Counted from the first letter of the stretch, positions 26,496 through 35,638 are shown. The stretch is DNA of 64,000 nucleotides from Bacillus sp. UNC438CL73TsuS30 (GCF_000482325.1 NZ_AXVA01000023.1:1-64000), one strand, 5' to 3'. Translations and numbers: made by a program. The notes: generated by a model from the letters alone, not told the origin.

Positions 26496-27092
26496 TTATT
26501 TATTCATACTCGCAAGGAAATCACCGAGCAGGTCGTCCAGGTTACTTTCCACTTCTTGTTCTGTTTCATCTTTGGCGTCGTGCGGTTGACCTTGCGATAC
26601 GTTATCCCAATCAAATGTGCTTAAGTCATCTTCAAGGTCTGACTCCGAGGCAGTTGCTGTTTCTTCCATTGCTGAAAAAGTGGGTCTGGCAGGAGAGATG
26701 ACCTCCTCTGGTTCTTCCTGAAGGTACAATGCCTCGTCAATATCTATTGAGCTGCTATTTAACGAAGCAAGAAGTGCGGTTGACCTTACAGGGTCGGATA
26801 ATAGATGATAAACAATACTTCCCATTAGGGCAAGGGAATGTTCATGCTTCAGCCAATCCCGCTGTGACTTACTTAGCTTATGGGGGAGCGGAATCGTAAT
26901 GGTTTCCTTCTCCCTTGCATAGGAACTTGCCACACCCTGCATGACAAAATCAGCGATTTTACTTGAAAAGTTCCTTCTCTCCGTCTCCTTTAAACCTTGC
27001 AGTTGCTTAACTAAATGATCGGGTGTATCCGAAGGGATACGAAAAGAGATGGCCTGACCCCGCTTAATTTCACTTAAAGTGGACTTTTTCAT
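26496..27092 (-). CDS. parR: ParR-like partition adaptor protein
   Basis: A 198-residue protein 14 bp downstream of the ParM-like gene. The N-terminus (about residues 12-60, ISFRIPSDTPDHLVKQLQGLK...FSSKIADFVMQGV) fits a ribbon-helix-helix DNA-binding fold. The C-terminal third (about 125-190) is acidic and probably disordered. It ends in an amphipathic segment, LDDLLGDFLASMNK, where ParR proteins carry their filament-binding peptide. The identification rests on position, length and architecture rather than on clear similarity, as ParR sequences diverge quickly. It should bind the repeats at 28410-28846 and link them to ParM filaments. Confidence 0.7.
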   Translation of the reverse strand: MKKSTLSEIKRGQAISFRIPSDTPDHLVKQLQGLKETERRNFSSKIADFVMQGVASSYAREKETITIPLPHKLSKSQRDWLKHEHSLALMGSIVYHLLSDPVRSTALLASLNSSSIDIDEALYLQEEPEEVISPARPTFSAMEETATASESDLEDDLSTFDWDNVSQGQPHDAKDETEQEVESNLDDLLGDFLASMNK

Positions 27093-27106
27093 AGGATCAC
27101 CCTATT

Positions 27107-28282
27107 TTAGCCTTTTTTAACTGGTTCTTGTACCACTTTTGGCTTTTCGCTTTTTTTGACAAAATCAGTGATGAGCTTGTAATAGGCATTTGCCATCATC
27201 CAAATACTTTCCTTCTCATCTTCAAAAAACTCAATATTATAACCATCTAAATGATTGTTTAAGGTTTTAATATACTCCTTTAGAACAATTGAACCCCCGC
27301 CAACAAAATAGCAAATTTCGGTTTGTGAGTTCCTTTGCCAAACGTTGCGCAATAAGCGGTATTGCTTTTTGGCTAATTCGACAAGAATGCGATCCGTGAT
27401 ATCATGAACACTTGTCCGGCTACCTTTTACCATAATATGATTGCGGTCATTTTTTCTTGTAATAATTTCAACCACATCGCGGCGGCTGTCTAGTTCAACA
27501 CCATGTTTTGTCCGAATTTCCTCACGAATTGCCTCCAATGATTCGGACACACCGAGGTTAAAGCCCTGTGCCTTATCATCATCGACATTACGGTTCTTGA
27601 TGACAGCGATATCTGTCGACAATCCTCCGATATCTTGGATTAAGATTCGTTTATCAACTAAATCTTTATTGATAATTTTTAAGTTGTTATCCATAACAAG
27701 GTTAATAAAGGCAGCAAAGCCTTCTGGATAAACCTTTACTTCATTAAATTTAATATTTACCTTTAAACCTTGGTATTTTGGTGTTACGAGGAATTCTACT
27801 TGATGGACGGAACCAATCAATTTAGATCGGTAGCCCACATCCTTGCCCTCTTTTACCTCACGAAGGGGGAGACCAGTTCCAAGATTGTAGTTTGCATCAA
27901 TCACATTTTTCATACGCGGAAAAATCTTTTCATTTTCTGCTCTTACAGCATCTAATGCAAGTGTTGCAAACAGCATGACCAATGTTTGGTCTTCCTCTGA
28001 TTTGCTGCTTCCTGGATCTAATTCTGCAGCATTATTACTTTTAGTTGCTAAATTACCGATACGATAAATTGCGTTGTTTTCCTTCAGGGCAGGGGAGTGT
28101 ACCTTAATATGGATTCCATCAAGAGGGTTTTTATTATCTAATTCTTCAATCCCGATTACTGGGCGGTCTTCTGTATCCCTTGCAATAATGTTGGGAACCG
28201 TTAATTGGAAGTCTAATTCCCCAAAAATAGCCTTAATTGAATCATTTCCTACATCCACAGCAGCAATTCTAGAATTTGTCAT
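27107..28282 (-). CDS. parM: ParM/StbA-type actin-like partition ATPase
   Basis: A 391-residue actin-fold protein. Phosphate-1 is IAAVDVGNDSIKAI (residues 5-18), phosphate-2 is ILIQDIGGLSTDIAVI, and the adenosine motif is ICYFVGGGSIVLKEY near residue 335. The C-terminal ~25 residues are polar and basic. This is the plasmid-segregation branch rather than MreB or FtsA. The ATG at 28282 has an AAAGGAG RBS. Upstream lies a repeat region like parC and downstream a ParR-like gene, which together make a type II partition cassette. No plasmid replication or integrase gene is visible here. Confidence 0.88.
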   Translation of the reverse strand: MTNSRIAAVDVGNDSIKAIFGELDFQLTVPNIIARDTEDRPVIGIEELDNKNPLDGIHIKVHSPALKENNAIYRIGNLATKSNNAAELDPGSSKSEEDQTLVMLFATLALDAVRAENEKIFPRMKNVIDANYNLGTGLPLREVKEGKDVGYRSKLIGSVHQVEFLVTPKYQGLKVNIKFNEVKVYPEGFAAFINLVMDNNLKIINKDLVDKRILIQDIGGLSTDIAVIKNRNVDDDKAQGFNLGVSESLEAIREEIRTKHGVELDSRRDVVEIITRKNDRNHIMVKGSRTSVHDITDRILVELAKKQYRLLRNVWQRNSQTEICYFVGGGSIVLKEYIKTLNNHLDGYNIEFFEDEKESIWMMANAYYKLITDFVKKSEKPKVVQEPVKKG

Positions 28283-28354
28283 CAGTCAATTTCTCCTTTA
28301 ATTGTTAATAAGATCATATTTAAATAGGTATGTATTTCAAGTTTGCCTTCTTTA

Positions 28355-28383
28355 ATAGTACCTTCGAATAGTAGTTTCTTCAA
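28355..28383 (-). promoter_or_regulatory. Candidate promoter of parMR
   Basis: TTGAAG and TACTAT are spaced by 17 bp on the minus strand, between the repeat region and the parM start. Its position next to the repeats would allow ParR to repress it. Confidence 0.55.
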
Positions 28384-28406
28384 TATCATCAGTAGAAAAG
28401 AAATAA

Positions 28407-28850
28407 AACTGTAAACCTGTAAACATCCTGTAAACCTCATCTTACTTGTATACATTTTTGTAAACAACGATAACAAATGCGTACACACCCTTTTAAATAG
28501 CCATGTATACGCATTTATCTACATGTAAACTTTTCTGTATACATTTGTTTACAATAAGTAAACTTGTAGACATTTTTGTAAACATACATTTTTTTTATAA
28601 ATAAATCGTTTCCTCAAGCTACTTTTTAATCCTCTTAATTTAGTATTCTCTATTTCTTCTTTTAAATGTGGTACCTTCTAGTCCAATGCTTCAATGCCGG
28701 TCTTAACAAGATTAATATCTTCTATACCATCATGACAAAGCTAGTTACAAACACTGGTAAATAGGAAAGTAAACTTTTTGTAAACAAGAATACAAATTCG
28801 TGTACAATTGTTTACAATTAGTAGACATGTATGCACTCTTGTATACACAC
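28407..28850. repeat. parC-like centromere: about 18 TGTAAAC/TGTATAC repeats in two clusters
   Basis: The heptamers TGTAAAC, TGTATAC and close variants start at 28410, 28418, 28429, 28447, 28459, 28504, 28524, 28536, 28558 (partial), 28565 and 28577. A second cluster has them at 28768, 28779, 28820, 28828 and 28840. Inverted copies (GTTTACA) are at 28547 and 28810. Neighbours are often 11-12 bp or a small multiple apart, so they would lie on one helix face. The region is upstream of parM, as parC is in known ParMRC loci. Positions 28584-28767 between the clusters hold nothing I recognise. Confidence 0.8.
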
Positions 28851-28857
28851 GAAATTC

Positions 28858-28890
28858 CTAAAAAAAAAGACAGCTTTAGCCAGCTGCCTT
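28858..28890 (-). terminator. Terminator of the sensor kinase gene
   Basis: The stem AAGGCAGCT/AGCTGTCTT is followed by a T-run on the minus strand and abuts the kinase stop codon. Confidence 0.8.
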
Positions 28891-30543
28891 TTAAAACATA
28901 TTATCTTGGTATTCGCTATTTTCCTCTTCCCAGAGCGGAATGCAAACTTTAAAGGTGGTACCAACACCTTTTTCACTTTCTACATCAATCCTGCCTTTCA
29001 TCCGTTCAACAATCTGATAGCAGACCATTAACCCCATGCCAGTTCCTTTTTCTTTTAAGGAGTAGAAGGCAGTTCCTAATCTTTCAATTTCTTCAGTTGA
29101 CATTCCAATACCCGTATCTGTTACGATAATTTCTCCATAACTATTATTTTTTCGTACGGTTAAAGTCAATAGCCCGCCAGTTCTCATTGCCTCAATACCA
29201 TTTTTTACAATATTAATTATGACTTGTTTTAATTCACTTTTATTCCCCTTCACTAAAACCTCTTTTTCCAAAATCGTATTCAAAGAAATATTTTTAGACA
29301 TGAAGGCAAATGTGTTCATTAAATCTGCGACCTTTTTTGATAGATCACTTATATCAACCTTTTCAACATGTTCAAGGTCCGGTTTCGCCAGCGAGAGGTA
29401 ATCATTAATAATTTTCTCCGCACGGTTTAATTCCTCTATCATTAATTGAATATAGCTTAATTCGGTTTCGTCCAAATGATCCTTTGTTAAAAAAATCTGC
29501 AAGAATCCACGCACTACGGTCATGGGATTGCGTATTTCATGGGCAACCGATGCAGCCAGCTGGCCAATTGCATTCATTTTCTCTGCTCGCTGCAATTCCT
29601 TCTGGATTTTCGTCTTTTCAATAATTTTTTCCATTTCGCCAATGGCTTCTTCCACCCGATGGACGCTGCCAATACTTTTTGGAATGGATCCAAATTCTTT
29701 ATAGGTATCTGCAAGACGTTCAAATAATACGGTTAATTGGGAGGTCATATAGTTAAACTTTTCGCCAAGTTTCACCATGTCAGATTGATTTGAGATATTC
29801 AGCTTCACATTAAAATCACCAGAACTCACCGCATTGATTCCAGAGATAATTTCATTTACAGGAGCAAGAGCCTTTCGAATCCCCCATCTTAAGGTAAAGT
29901 AAACTAACATGGTAATAATGATTAAAGAGATAAGGGCGTAGATTCCAAGCTTCTCCTTAAATTGACTAATTACAGAAGCATCCACATCTACAGCAAGTAC
30001 AGCAATCGCCTTGCCGTTATGGTCCGTAATCGGCTTGAAGGCCGTAATCCAAACCCCGTAACGGTCGTGATAAAGAGTGCTGCTAGTTACTTTCTTCTCT
30101 TTCATGGACCGTTCAAATGTTTGAAAAAATTCTTCCCCTGCTTGATAAGGACTAAAATTTTCGATTCCATCCAATCGGTCCACATCAGTAACAGCTAAAA
30201 AGTGTAATTTATTTCCTTTTTCAACTCTTGCATCCATTAAATATCCCTCTAAATATTTTGCATTTCTTTCTCGCACTAATCCAACCAAGTGATTTAGCTT
30301 TTTTAAGCTTGGATTATTCGGGTCATGGGAATGGATTGCATCTAGCACGTCATCAGACTGAATCGTATAGCTCCAGAGACTAGCAATTCCTTCTGCCCGC
30401 TCAGTAAGTTGATTAGCCAAATGCTTGGTTACATAATAAAATGTGAATCCTGCTGTTGACACTACTACCACAAATGTTATTAAAAAGGAAAATAATAGAA
30501 TCTTGCGAAATAGAGGTAAATCGTTCACATGTCGTTTCCACAT
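28891..30543 (-). CDS. Sporulation-type membrane sensor histidine kinase
   Basis: A 550-residue kinase with two membrane helices (about residues 12-35 and 200-220) that flank an extracellular sensor domain. A HAMP-like segment (ISGINAVSSGDFNVKL) follows. The H-box KMNAIGQLAASVAHEIRNPMTVVRGFLQ is the form seen in the KinA-E phosphorelay kinases. The ATPase boxes are IVKNGIEAM, VTDTGIGM and GTGMGLMV. No response regulator is adjacent, as is usual for phosphorelay kinases. The ATG at 30543 has AAAGGA nine bases upstream; a longer reading has a poorer context. A role in Spo0A activation is inferred only. Confidence 0.8.
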   Translation of the reverse strand: MWKRHVNDLPLFRKILLFSFLITFVVVVSTAGFTFYYVTKHLANQLTERAEGIASLWSYTIQSDDVLDAIHSHDPNNPSLKKLNHLVGLVRERNAKYLEGYLMDARVEKGNKLHFLAVTDVDRLDGIENFSPYQAGEEFFQTFERSMKEKKVTSSTLYHDRYGVWITAFKPITDHNGKAIAVLAVDVDASVISQFKEKLGIYALISLIIITMLVYFTLRWGIRKALAPVNEIISGINAVSSGDFNVKLNISNQSDMVKLGEKFNYMTSQLTVLFERLADTYKEFGSIPKSIGSVHRVEEAIGEMEKIIEKTKIQKELQRAEKMNAIGQLAASVAHEIRNPMTVVRGFLQIFLTKDHLDETELSYIQLMIEELNRAEKIINDYLSLAKPDLEHVEKVDISDLSKKVADLMNTFAFMSKNISLNTILEKEVLVKGNKSELKQVIINIVKNGIEAMRTGGLLTLTVRKNNSYGEIIVTDTGIGMSTEEIERLGTAFYSLKEKGTGMGLMVCYQIVERMKGRIDVESEKGVGTTFKVCIPLWEEENSEYQDNMF

Positions 30544-30749
30544 AGATATTGGTCCTTTCGGATTTATAATTACAATTATATCGTGAAAATTCGACATTTA
30601 ATAAGCTAAATCCTTTGTCAACTTTTACCTCCACATACTTTTAAATTAAATATATCTATTCAGATTTTTTACCACCCCGCCGGAAAATTGCAACAATTCA
30701 ACTTCCGTGATAATCTTGTGATTATGTATGTTTTTGGGGGAGAGAAAAT

Positions 30750-31637
30750 ATGAACACTAGGGCTTTCGTATTAGCCTTAATTACAGTCACTATTTGGGGA
30801 TCTACATTTCCTGCAATCCGTGCAGGTTTGAATGGCGGTTATTCAGCAGGCCATCTAGTTCTCATTCGTTACTTAATTGCTTCTGGGTTGTTTGCGATTT
30901 ATGCGCTGCTTCCCGGTGTTAGATTTCGACTGCCGCGAAAAGAGGATCTTTTAAGAATCTTATTACTCGGATGGGTTGGTATCAGTATTTATCATATTGG
31001 GGTTACCTTTGGTCAACAAACGGTTTCGGCTGGTACCGCAGGCATGCTTGTTGCCTCAGCACCCATTTTTACGGCACTCATTGCCGTGTTTGTATTAAAA
31101 GAGCGCTTGGGTTTTGCCGGCTGGCTGGGATTAGCAATTGGTTTTGTTGGGATTGCTGTAATTACCATCGGAACAGCAGGGCCTTCTTTAACCATTTCAA
31201 AAGGGGCCTTTTTAGTGATAATCGCAGCGGCAGCAACCTCTGTATTATTTGCTTTTCAAAAGCCGCTTTTACGCCGGTATAGCTCCATTGAATTAACAGC
31301 TTATTTTTCATGGGCTGGAACAATCCCGTTTCTTTTGTTTCTGCCCGGACTTTTCCAAGACCTCCAGCATGCATCATTAGAGGCAAACCTATCAGCCATT
31401 TATATCGGTATTTTCCCAACAGCCATCGGTTACGTCACATGGGCGCTCGCACTATCAGCAGGAAAAGCCGGCTCCGTAACCAGCATGCTCTACATTGAAC
31501 CAGTCGTCGTCCTCATCGTCGCCTGGATTTGGCTAAAAGAATGGCCCAGCAACCTCACCATCCTTGGCGGCATCATCGTCATCTCCGGCGTCATTGTCGT
31601 GAATGTACTAGGGAATAAACGGAAAGCAACAGCGTAA
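30750..31637 (+). CDS. EamA/DMT family transporter
   Basis: A 295-residue drug/metabolite transporter with about ten membrane helices in two EamA repeats. The first repeat has TVTIWGSTFPAIRAGLNGGYSAGHLVLIRYLIAS and FVLKERLGFAGWLGLAIGFVGI; the second ends with IEPVVVLIVAWIWLKEWPSNLTILGGIIVISGV. It probably exports small metabolites or amino acids; the substrate is unknown. The ATG at 30750 follows GGGGGAGAG. Confidence 0.85.
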   Translation: MNTRAFVLALITVTIWGSTFPAIRAGLNGGYSAGHLVLIRYLIASGLFAIYALLPGVRFRLPRKEDLLRILLLGWVGISIYHIGVTFGQQTVSAGTAGMLVASAPIFTALIAVFVLKERLGFAGWLGLAIGFVGIAVITIGTAGPSLTISKGAFLVIIAAAATSVLFAFQKPLLRRYSSIELTAYFSWAGTIPFLLFLPGLFQDLQHASLEANLSAIYIGIFPTAIGYVTWALALSAGKAGSVTSMLYIEPVVVLIVAWIWLKEWPSNLTILGGIIVISGVIVVNVLGNKRKATA

Positions 31638-31640
31638 ATT

Positions 31641-31679
31641 CGACAAAAATCGGGTGGTGCCTGTCACCACCCGATTTTT
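31641..31679. terminator. Terminator hairpin of the EamA gene, copy of a dispersed element
   Basis: The arms AAAAATCGGGTGGTG and CACCACCCGATTTTT enclose CCTGT. It starts with TTCGACAAAA, as does the hairpin at 26453-26495. Confidence 0.8.
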
Positions 31680-31789
31680 CTTGTTTCACAAAGATCGTTC
31701 CACGAAACTCTCTTAATTTTTTTATATTAATTGTATATGAGAATGATAGTTTGGAAAGAATGAGGATAGGACAGTATATTGGGGGATTG

Positions 31790-31933
31790 ATGATGGAGGG
31801 AAATAGGTTGTTGCTAACGGATTTTACTAGTGATGAAGGGTTTGAGCTTACAAGATACATTGCACATTTATTTGAATACGTTTCTAGCCTGCATGAAAAC
31901 AATAATATACAATTTAAGCCAGCCCAAGAATGA
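31790..31933 (+). CDS. Possible small protein of 47 residues
   Basis: An open frame of 47 codons starting with two ATG (31790 and 31793) after a GGGGGA RBS. The product is mildly acidic with an amphipathic middle (DEGFELTRYIAHLFEYVSSL). Its TGA stop lies in the loop of a strong plus-strand terminator at 31917-31948, which supports a transcript here. I do not recognise the sequence. Confidence 0.4.
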   Translation: MMEGNRLLLTDFTSDEGFELTRYIAHLFEYVSSLHENNNIQFKPAQE

Positions 31934-31948
31934 AGGGCTGGCTTTTTG
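31917..31948 (+). terminator. Plus-strand terminator after the small frame
   Basis: The perfect arms AGCCAGCCC and GGGCTGGCT are followed by TTTTTG on the plus strand. The minus-strand tail is not T-rich. Confidence 0.8.
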
Positions 31949-31969
31949 TTGTAGTAATATTAGTTGATT

Positions 31970-32692
31970 TTACAAAACTTTTTCTAGAAAGTCCCTTGCT
32001 CTACTTGTCTTTGGATTACTGAAAAACTCCTGTGGGGAACCTTCTTCAAGCAGCTGCCCCTCATCCAAGAAGATGACTCGGTCTGCCACTTCTCTAGCAA
32101 ATCCCATTTCATGGGTCACAATCGCCATCGTCATTCCCGACTGAGCGAGGTCCTTCATAACATTCAGAACTTCCTTGACCATTTCCGGATCCAGTGCCGA
32201 TGTTGGCTCATCAAATAGCATTAACTCCGGTTCCATTGCCAATGCACGTGCAATCGCCACACGCTGTTTCTGACCGCCGGAGAGATTACTCGGAAAGGCT
32301 GATTCTTTTTCTGTTAACCCTACGCTGGCTAACAAATTCCGTGCTTTTTTTTCAGCAACCTCACGGGATTCCCCTTTTACTTTCATTGGGGCATACGTTA
32401 GATTATCCAAAACTGTTTTATGTGGGAACAAATAAAAGTGTTGAAAAACCATCCCAATCTGTTGTCGTACCTTCATAATATTTGTCTTTGGGTCAGTAAT
32501 ATCTTGGTTATTCACCAACACTTTTCCCTTTGTTGGCGTTTCTAACAAGTTTAAGCACCGAAGGAAGGTCGACTTCCCAGAGCCTGAAGGTCCAATAATC
32601 GAAACTACCTCACCACGTTCAATCGTAGTCGAAATATTTTTTAAGACCTCTGTATTGCCAAATTGCTTATAAAGGCTTTCTACTTTAATCAC
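31970..32692 (-). CDS. Polar amino-acid ABC transporter ATPase (second system)
   Basis: A GlnQ/HisP-class ATPase of 240 residues. Walker A is [13 protein letters not shown], the signature [34 protein letters not shown] and the switch [13 protein letters not shown]. It is paralogous to the ATPase at 11338-12060. The start is a GTG overlapping the upstream permease by eight bases. It is the last gene of a binding-protein/permease/ATPase operon of the ArtPQR type. Confidence 0.87.
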   Translation of the reverse strand: MIKVESLYKQFGNTEVLKNISTTIERGEVVSIIGPSGSGKSTFLRCLNLLETPTKGKVLVNNQDITDPKTNIMKVRQQIGMVFQHFYLFPHKTVLDNLTYAPMKVKGESREVAEKKARNLLASVGLTEKESAFPSNLSGGQKQRVAIARALAMEPELMLFDEPTSALDPEMVKEVLNVMKDLAQSGMTMAIVTHEMGFAREVADRVIFLDEGQLLEEGSPQEFFSNPKTSRARDFLEKVL

Positions 32693-33344
32693 TGTATTTC
32701 AACCTTCTTTCAACCCGTTTGCCAAGCATTGTCAGCACCATGACCATTACCCAATAAATAACACCAACAAATATAAGCGGTTCAAAATTCCGATAAATAT
32801 CCGCGCCAACCACTTGGGCACGACGCATAAGGTCTAAATAACCAATTGTCGATACAAGTGCTGATTCCTTTGTAAGGGAAACAAATTCATTCATAAGAGC
32901 CGGTAAAATATTTTTCATCGCCTGAGGCAGGATAATATCCTTCATCATCAGACGGTAAGGAACACCAAGTGCCTGCGCAGCCTCTGTCTGCCCTTTATCG
33001 ACTGCTTGTATTCCTGCCCGAATAATTTCCGAAACATAGGCTGCAGAATTTAAACCGAAAGCTAAAATAGAGGATAAAAATGGAGTAATATCATAACCGG
33101 TTAATTGTGGAACAGCAAAATAAATAATCATTAATTGTAAAATTAACGGTGTACCGCGAAAAATCGAGGTATAGATACCTGCAATCCAATTTAAAGCCTT
33201 TATATGAGAAATTTTAAACAGTGCAAAAACTGTACCAAGTGCAAAACCAAAAATAATCGCTACAATAACGAATTTAAGCGTCTCCCATATTCCTTTTAAC
33301 ATAAAAGGAATATAAGGCACAATTTGGCTAAAATCCAAATTCAT
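32685..33344 (-). CDS. Polar amino-acid ABC transporter permease (second system)
   Basis: A 219-residue HisM-class permease with about five membrane helices. The ATPase-docking loop is [34 protein letters not shown]. The ATG at 33344 lies 54 bp after the binding-protein stop. It is of the same family as the permease of the lysine-riboswitch operon, but no riboswitch is visible here. Confidence 0.87.
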   Translation of the reverse strand: MNLDFSQIVPYIPFMLKGIWETLKFVIVAIIFGFALGTVFALFKISHIKALNWIAGIYTSIFRGTPLILQLMIIYFAVPQLTGYDITPFLSSILAFGLNSAAYVSEIIRAGIQAVDKGQTEAAQALGVPYRLMMKDIILPQAMKNILPALMNEFVSLTKESALVSTIGYLDLMRRAQVVGADIYRNFEPLIFVGVIYWVMVMVLTMLGKRVERRLKYSD

Positions 33345-33398
33345 GCCTTACACCTCACTTCAATATTTATTCTAATCTTGTCTGACACTGATGAAATA

Positions 33399-34175
33399 TT
33401 ACTGTTGATCCTTCAACCATTTATCCTTCAATTCCTGAAGCTTTCCGTTATCTTCTAACTTTTTAAGAACACCATTCACATTACCAACAAGCTTACTGCC
33501 TTTTGGAAAAGCAACTGCCATTCCTGGAGAACTGCTTGTTGGATCATCAAATCCAGCTAAATTTTGCTTTTTAATATAACCGGTAGCTACTGATTTATCC
33601 ATATAAGCTACTTGAATACGTTTTGATAAAAGCTCTTGAATTAATGTAGTCGCATTATCCAGTGGCTTCACATCAAATTTAACTTTTTTCTGAAGTGCTT
33701 TTGCGCCTTCTTCTTGAATGGTCCCAAGCTGAACTCCAACCGTGTTCCCTTTTAGATCATCTACTGTTTTAATGTTTGAACCCTTTAAGGTAATAAACAT
33801 TTCACCTGAACGGTTATATTCCGTTGAGAAGTCAACATTTTTCTTACGTTTTTCAGTAGCAGACATACCAGCAAGAACCATGTCTGCACGGTTAGCCTGC
33901 AGGGCTCCGATTAAACCGTCAAACTTCATATCCTTAATTTCGAGCTTATATCCTAATTCTTTTGCAATCATATTCGCTAAATCAATGTCAAAACCTTGAG
34001 GATTTCCTGCTGTATCTCTTGATTCAAATGGAGCAAAGTCAGCTGATGTCGCCATCGTTAATACTTTGTTTGCTTTTCCACTTTCCTTATCTGCTCCTTC
34101 ATTATTGCTCTTACCGCAAGCTGCCATTATCACTAATGTAAAAATAACCGTAGCAAATAATAAAGTCTTCTTCAT
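33399..34175 (-). CDS. Amino-acid ABC transporter substrate-binding lipoprotein (second system)
   Basis: A family 3 binding lipoprotein of 258 residues. The lipobox is IMAAC with the cysteine at residue 20. The core has ADFAPFESRDTAGNPQGFDIDLANMIAKELG and GMSATEKRKKNVDFS, which is typical of the arginine/histidine/glutamine group. An RBS GGAGGAG precedes the ATG at 34175. The specific ligand cannot be read from the sequence; arginine is a guess from resemblance to ArtP. Confidence 0.85.
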   Translation of the reverse strand: MKKTLLFATVIFTLVIMAACGKSNNEGADKESGKANKVLTMATSADFAPFESRDTAGNPQGFDIDLANMIAKELGYKLEIKDMKFDGLIGALQANRADMVLAGMSATEKRKKNVDFSTEYNRSGEMFITLKGSNIKTVDDLKGNTVGVQLGTIQEEGAKALQKKVKFDVKPLDNATTLIQELLSKRIQVAYMDKSVATGYIKKQNLAGFDDPTSSSPGMAVAFPKGSKLVGNVNGVLKKLEDNGKLQELKDKWLKDQQ

Positions 34176-34358
34176 GATGTCTCCTCCTACAAAAATTAAG
34201 TATTTTATAAATCTAAATCTGAATTTTTATTCAACTAGATGAATATTAACACGTTATTTTTTATTTGAAAAGATATTTTTCCAATATAAAAATATTCAGA
34301 AAATACTTTTGTTAAATCGTTATGATATACACTAAAGTTCCTATACTAATATTATCCC

Positions 34359-34391
34359 CAAAAAAAGCACCTCTATTAAATAGAGATGCTT
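34359..34391 (-). terminator. Terminator of the M20 amidohydrolase gene
   Basis: The arms AAGCATCTCTA and TAGAGGTGCTT (one G-U) are followed by a T-run on the minus strand. It separates the amidohydrolase from the ABC operon downstream. Confidence 0.8.
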
Positions 34392-34396
34392 CAAAT

Positions 34397-35560
34397 TTAT
34401 TTACAATTGGATAAAAATTCACCTTTTATATTTTCTAGCTCTTCTTTATCGGTAATTAAGTCAAACCCTGTATAAGCCAGAGCCAGGACGCCGCTGGCAA
34501 GAATTCGATGGGAGTTGTCAGTAATGGTTGTCTCGGCAAATTCCGTTGTATGCGCAACAAGTCCTGGGGAATCTAAACCAATATAAGGGTGGATAGCCGG
34601 GACGACATGGCTTACATTCCCCATATCAATTGAGCCGTATGACTCCTTCGCCTTCTTGACTTCCTTAATGCCAGCCGAGAACAGATTTTTGGTAAAAAGC
34701 CTTGATAGGGTTTGATTGGTGACCATATTATCATAGCTTAATTCATAATTATCGATTTGGACCTCTGCACCTGTCATAAGCGCAGCACCGTTTGCAATAT
34801 TTTTTACCTTTTCAACGACTTCATTTAAATAGCTTCGATTGCTTGCCCGAACATAGAATTGGGCTACGGCCTTATCTGGTACAATATTGGCCGCAACGCC
34901 GCCCTCTTTAATAATTCCATGGATCCGGACATCAGACGACACATGCTGACGAAGGGCATTGATTCCATTGAATAATTGAAGCACTGCATCAAGGGCATTA
35001 ATCCCTTTTTCGGGGGATGCCGCTGCATGGCTTGATTTTCCCCGGAAATCAAATTGAATCGCATCCATTGCCAATGAAACCCCGCTCTCATACGATTCAT
35101 CAGCAGGATGGAGAATCATGGCCGCATCAATATCCGCAAAAACCCCTTGCTCCGCCATTGGAACCTTTGCACCATTCGTTTCTTCCGCCGGAGTTCCCAG
35201 TACCACGATTCGTCCGCCAATTTCATCGACCACTTTACTCAAGAGAACCCCAGCCCCTGCACTCATCGTTCCAATCATATTGTGGCCGCATCCATGACCG
35301 ACACCGGGTAATGCATCATATTCCGATAAATAGGCAATCGAAGGCCCAGCTTTTTTGCTGTCATACACCGCTTTAAAAGCTGTTGGCCGGCCAACAATCC
35401 CTTTTTCAACAGTAAATCCATGCTCTTCAAGAAAACCAACTAAGAGCTCCATCGACTCAAATTCCTGATCTCCTAATTCGGGGTAATGATACAAGTGATC
35501 ACTAATTTCCCATAATTTGTGCTGCAAGAATTCTAATTCTTTTTTCAACTGATCCTTCAT
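34397..35560 (-). CDS. M20 family amidohydrolase
   Basis: A 387-residue M20D-type metal-dependent amidohydrolase of the AbgB/YxeP group. The metal motifs are YDALPGVGHGCGHNMIG, GTPAEETNGAK and the C-terminal VAHTTEFAE, with the lid domain between about residues 180 and 290. Such enzymes remove acyl or aminobenzoyl groups from amino acids or dipeptides. Its position upstream of an amino-acid importer suggests scavenging of modified amino acids, although a terminator lies between them. The ATG at 35560 has a GGGGG RBS. Confidence 0.82.
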   Translation of the reverse strand: MKDQLKKELEFLQHKLWEISDHLYHYPELGDQEFESMELLVGFLEEHGFTVEKGIVGRPTAFKAVYDSKKAGPSIAYLSEYDALPGVGHGCGHNMIGTMSAGAGVLLSKVVDEIGGRIVVLGTPAEETNGAKVPMAEQGVFADIDAAMILHPADESYESGVSLAMDAIQFDFRGKSSHAAASPEKGINALDAVLQLFNGINALRQHVSSDVRIHGIIKEGGVAANIVPDKAVAQFYVRASNRSYLNEVVEKVKNIANGAALMTGAEVQIDNYELSYDNMVTNQTLSRLFTKNLFSAGIKEVKKAKESYGSIDMGNVSHVVPAIHPYIGLDSPGLVAHTTEFAETTITDNSHRILASGVLALAYTGFDLITDKEELENIKGEFLSNCK

Positions 35561-35638
35561 TGCAAAAAACCCCCTTTATTGTGTACATATATTTTGAAAC
35601 CTTCTTCGGTCAATTTCAAGTTCCAAGGGGAGGGCTTT

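Noticed and set aside
26369..26701. Plus-strand frame opposite the parR end
   Set aside because: It covers the preQ1 leader, a hairpin and the parR coding region in antisense; it is a shadow frame.
28282..28488. Small minus-strand frame upstream of parM as a gene
   Set aside because: It runs through the repeat region and the candidate promoter and has no RBS or recognisable product.
28407..28850. Repeats as replication iterons of an integrated plasmid
   Set aside because: No Rep-like gene is present in the window; the ParM/ParR context explains the repeats better.
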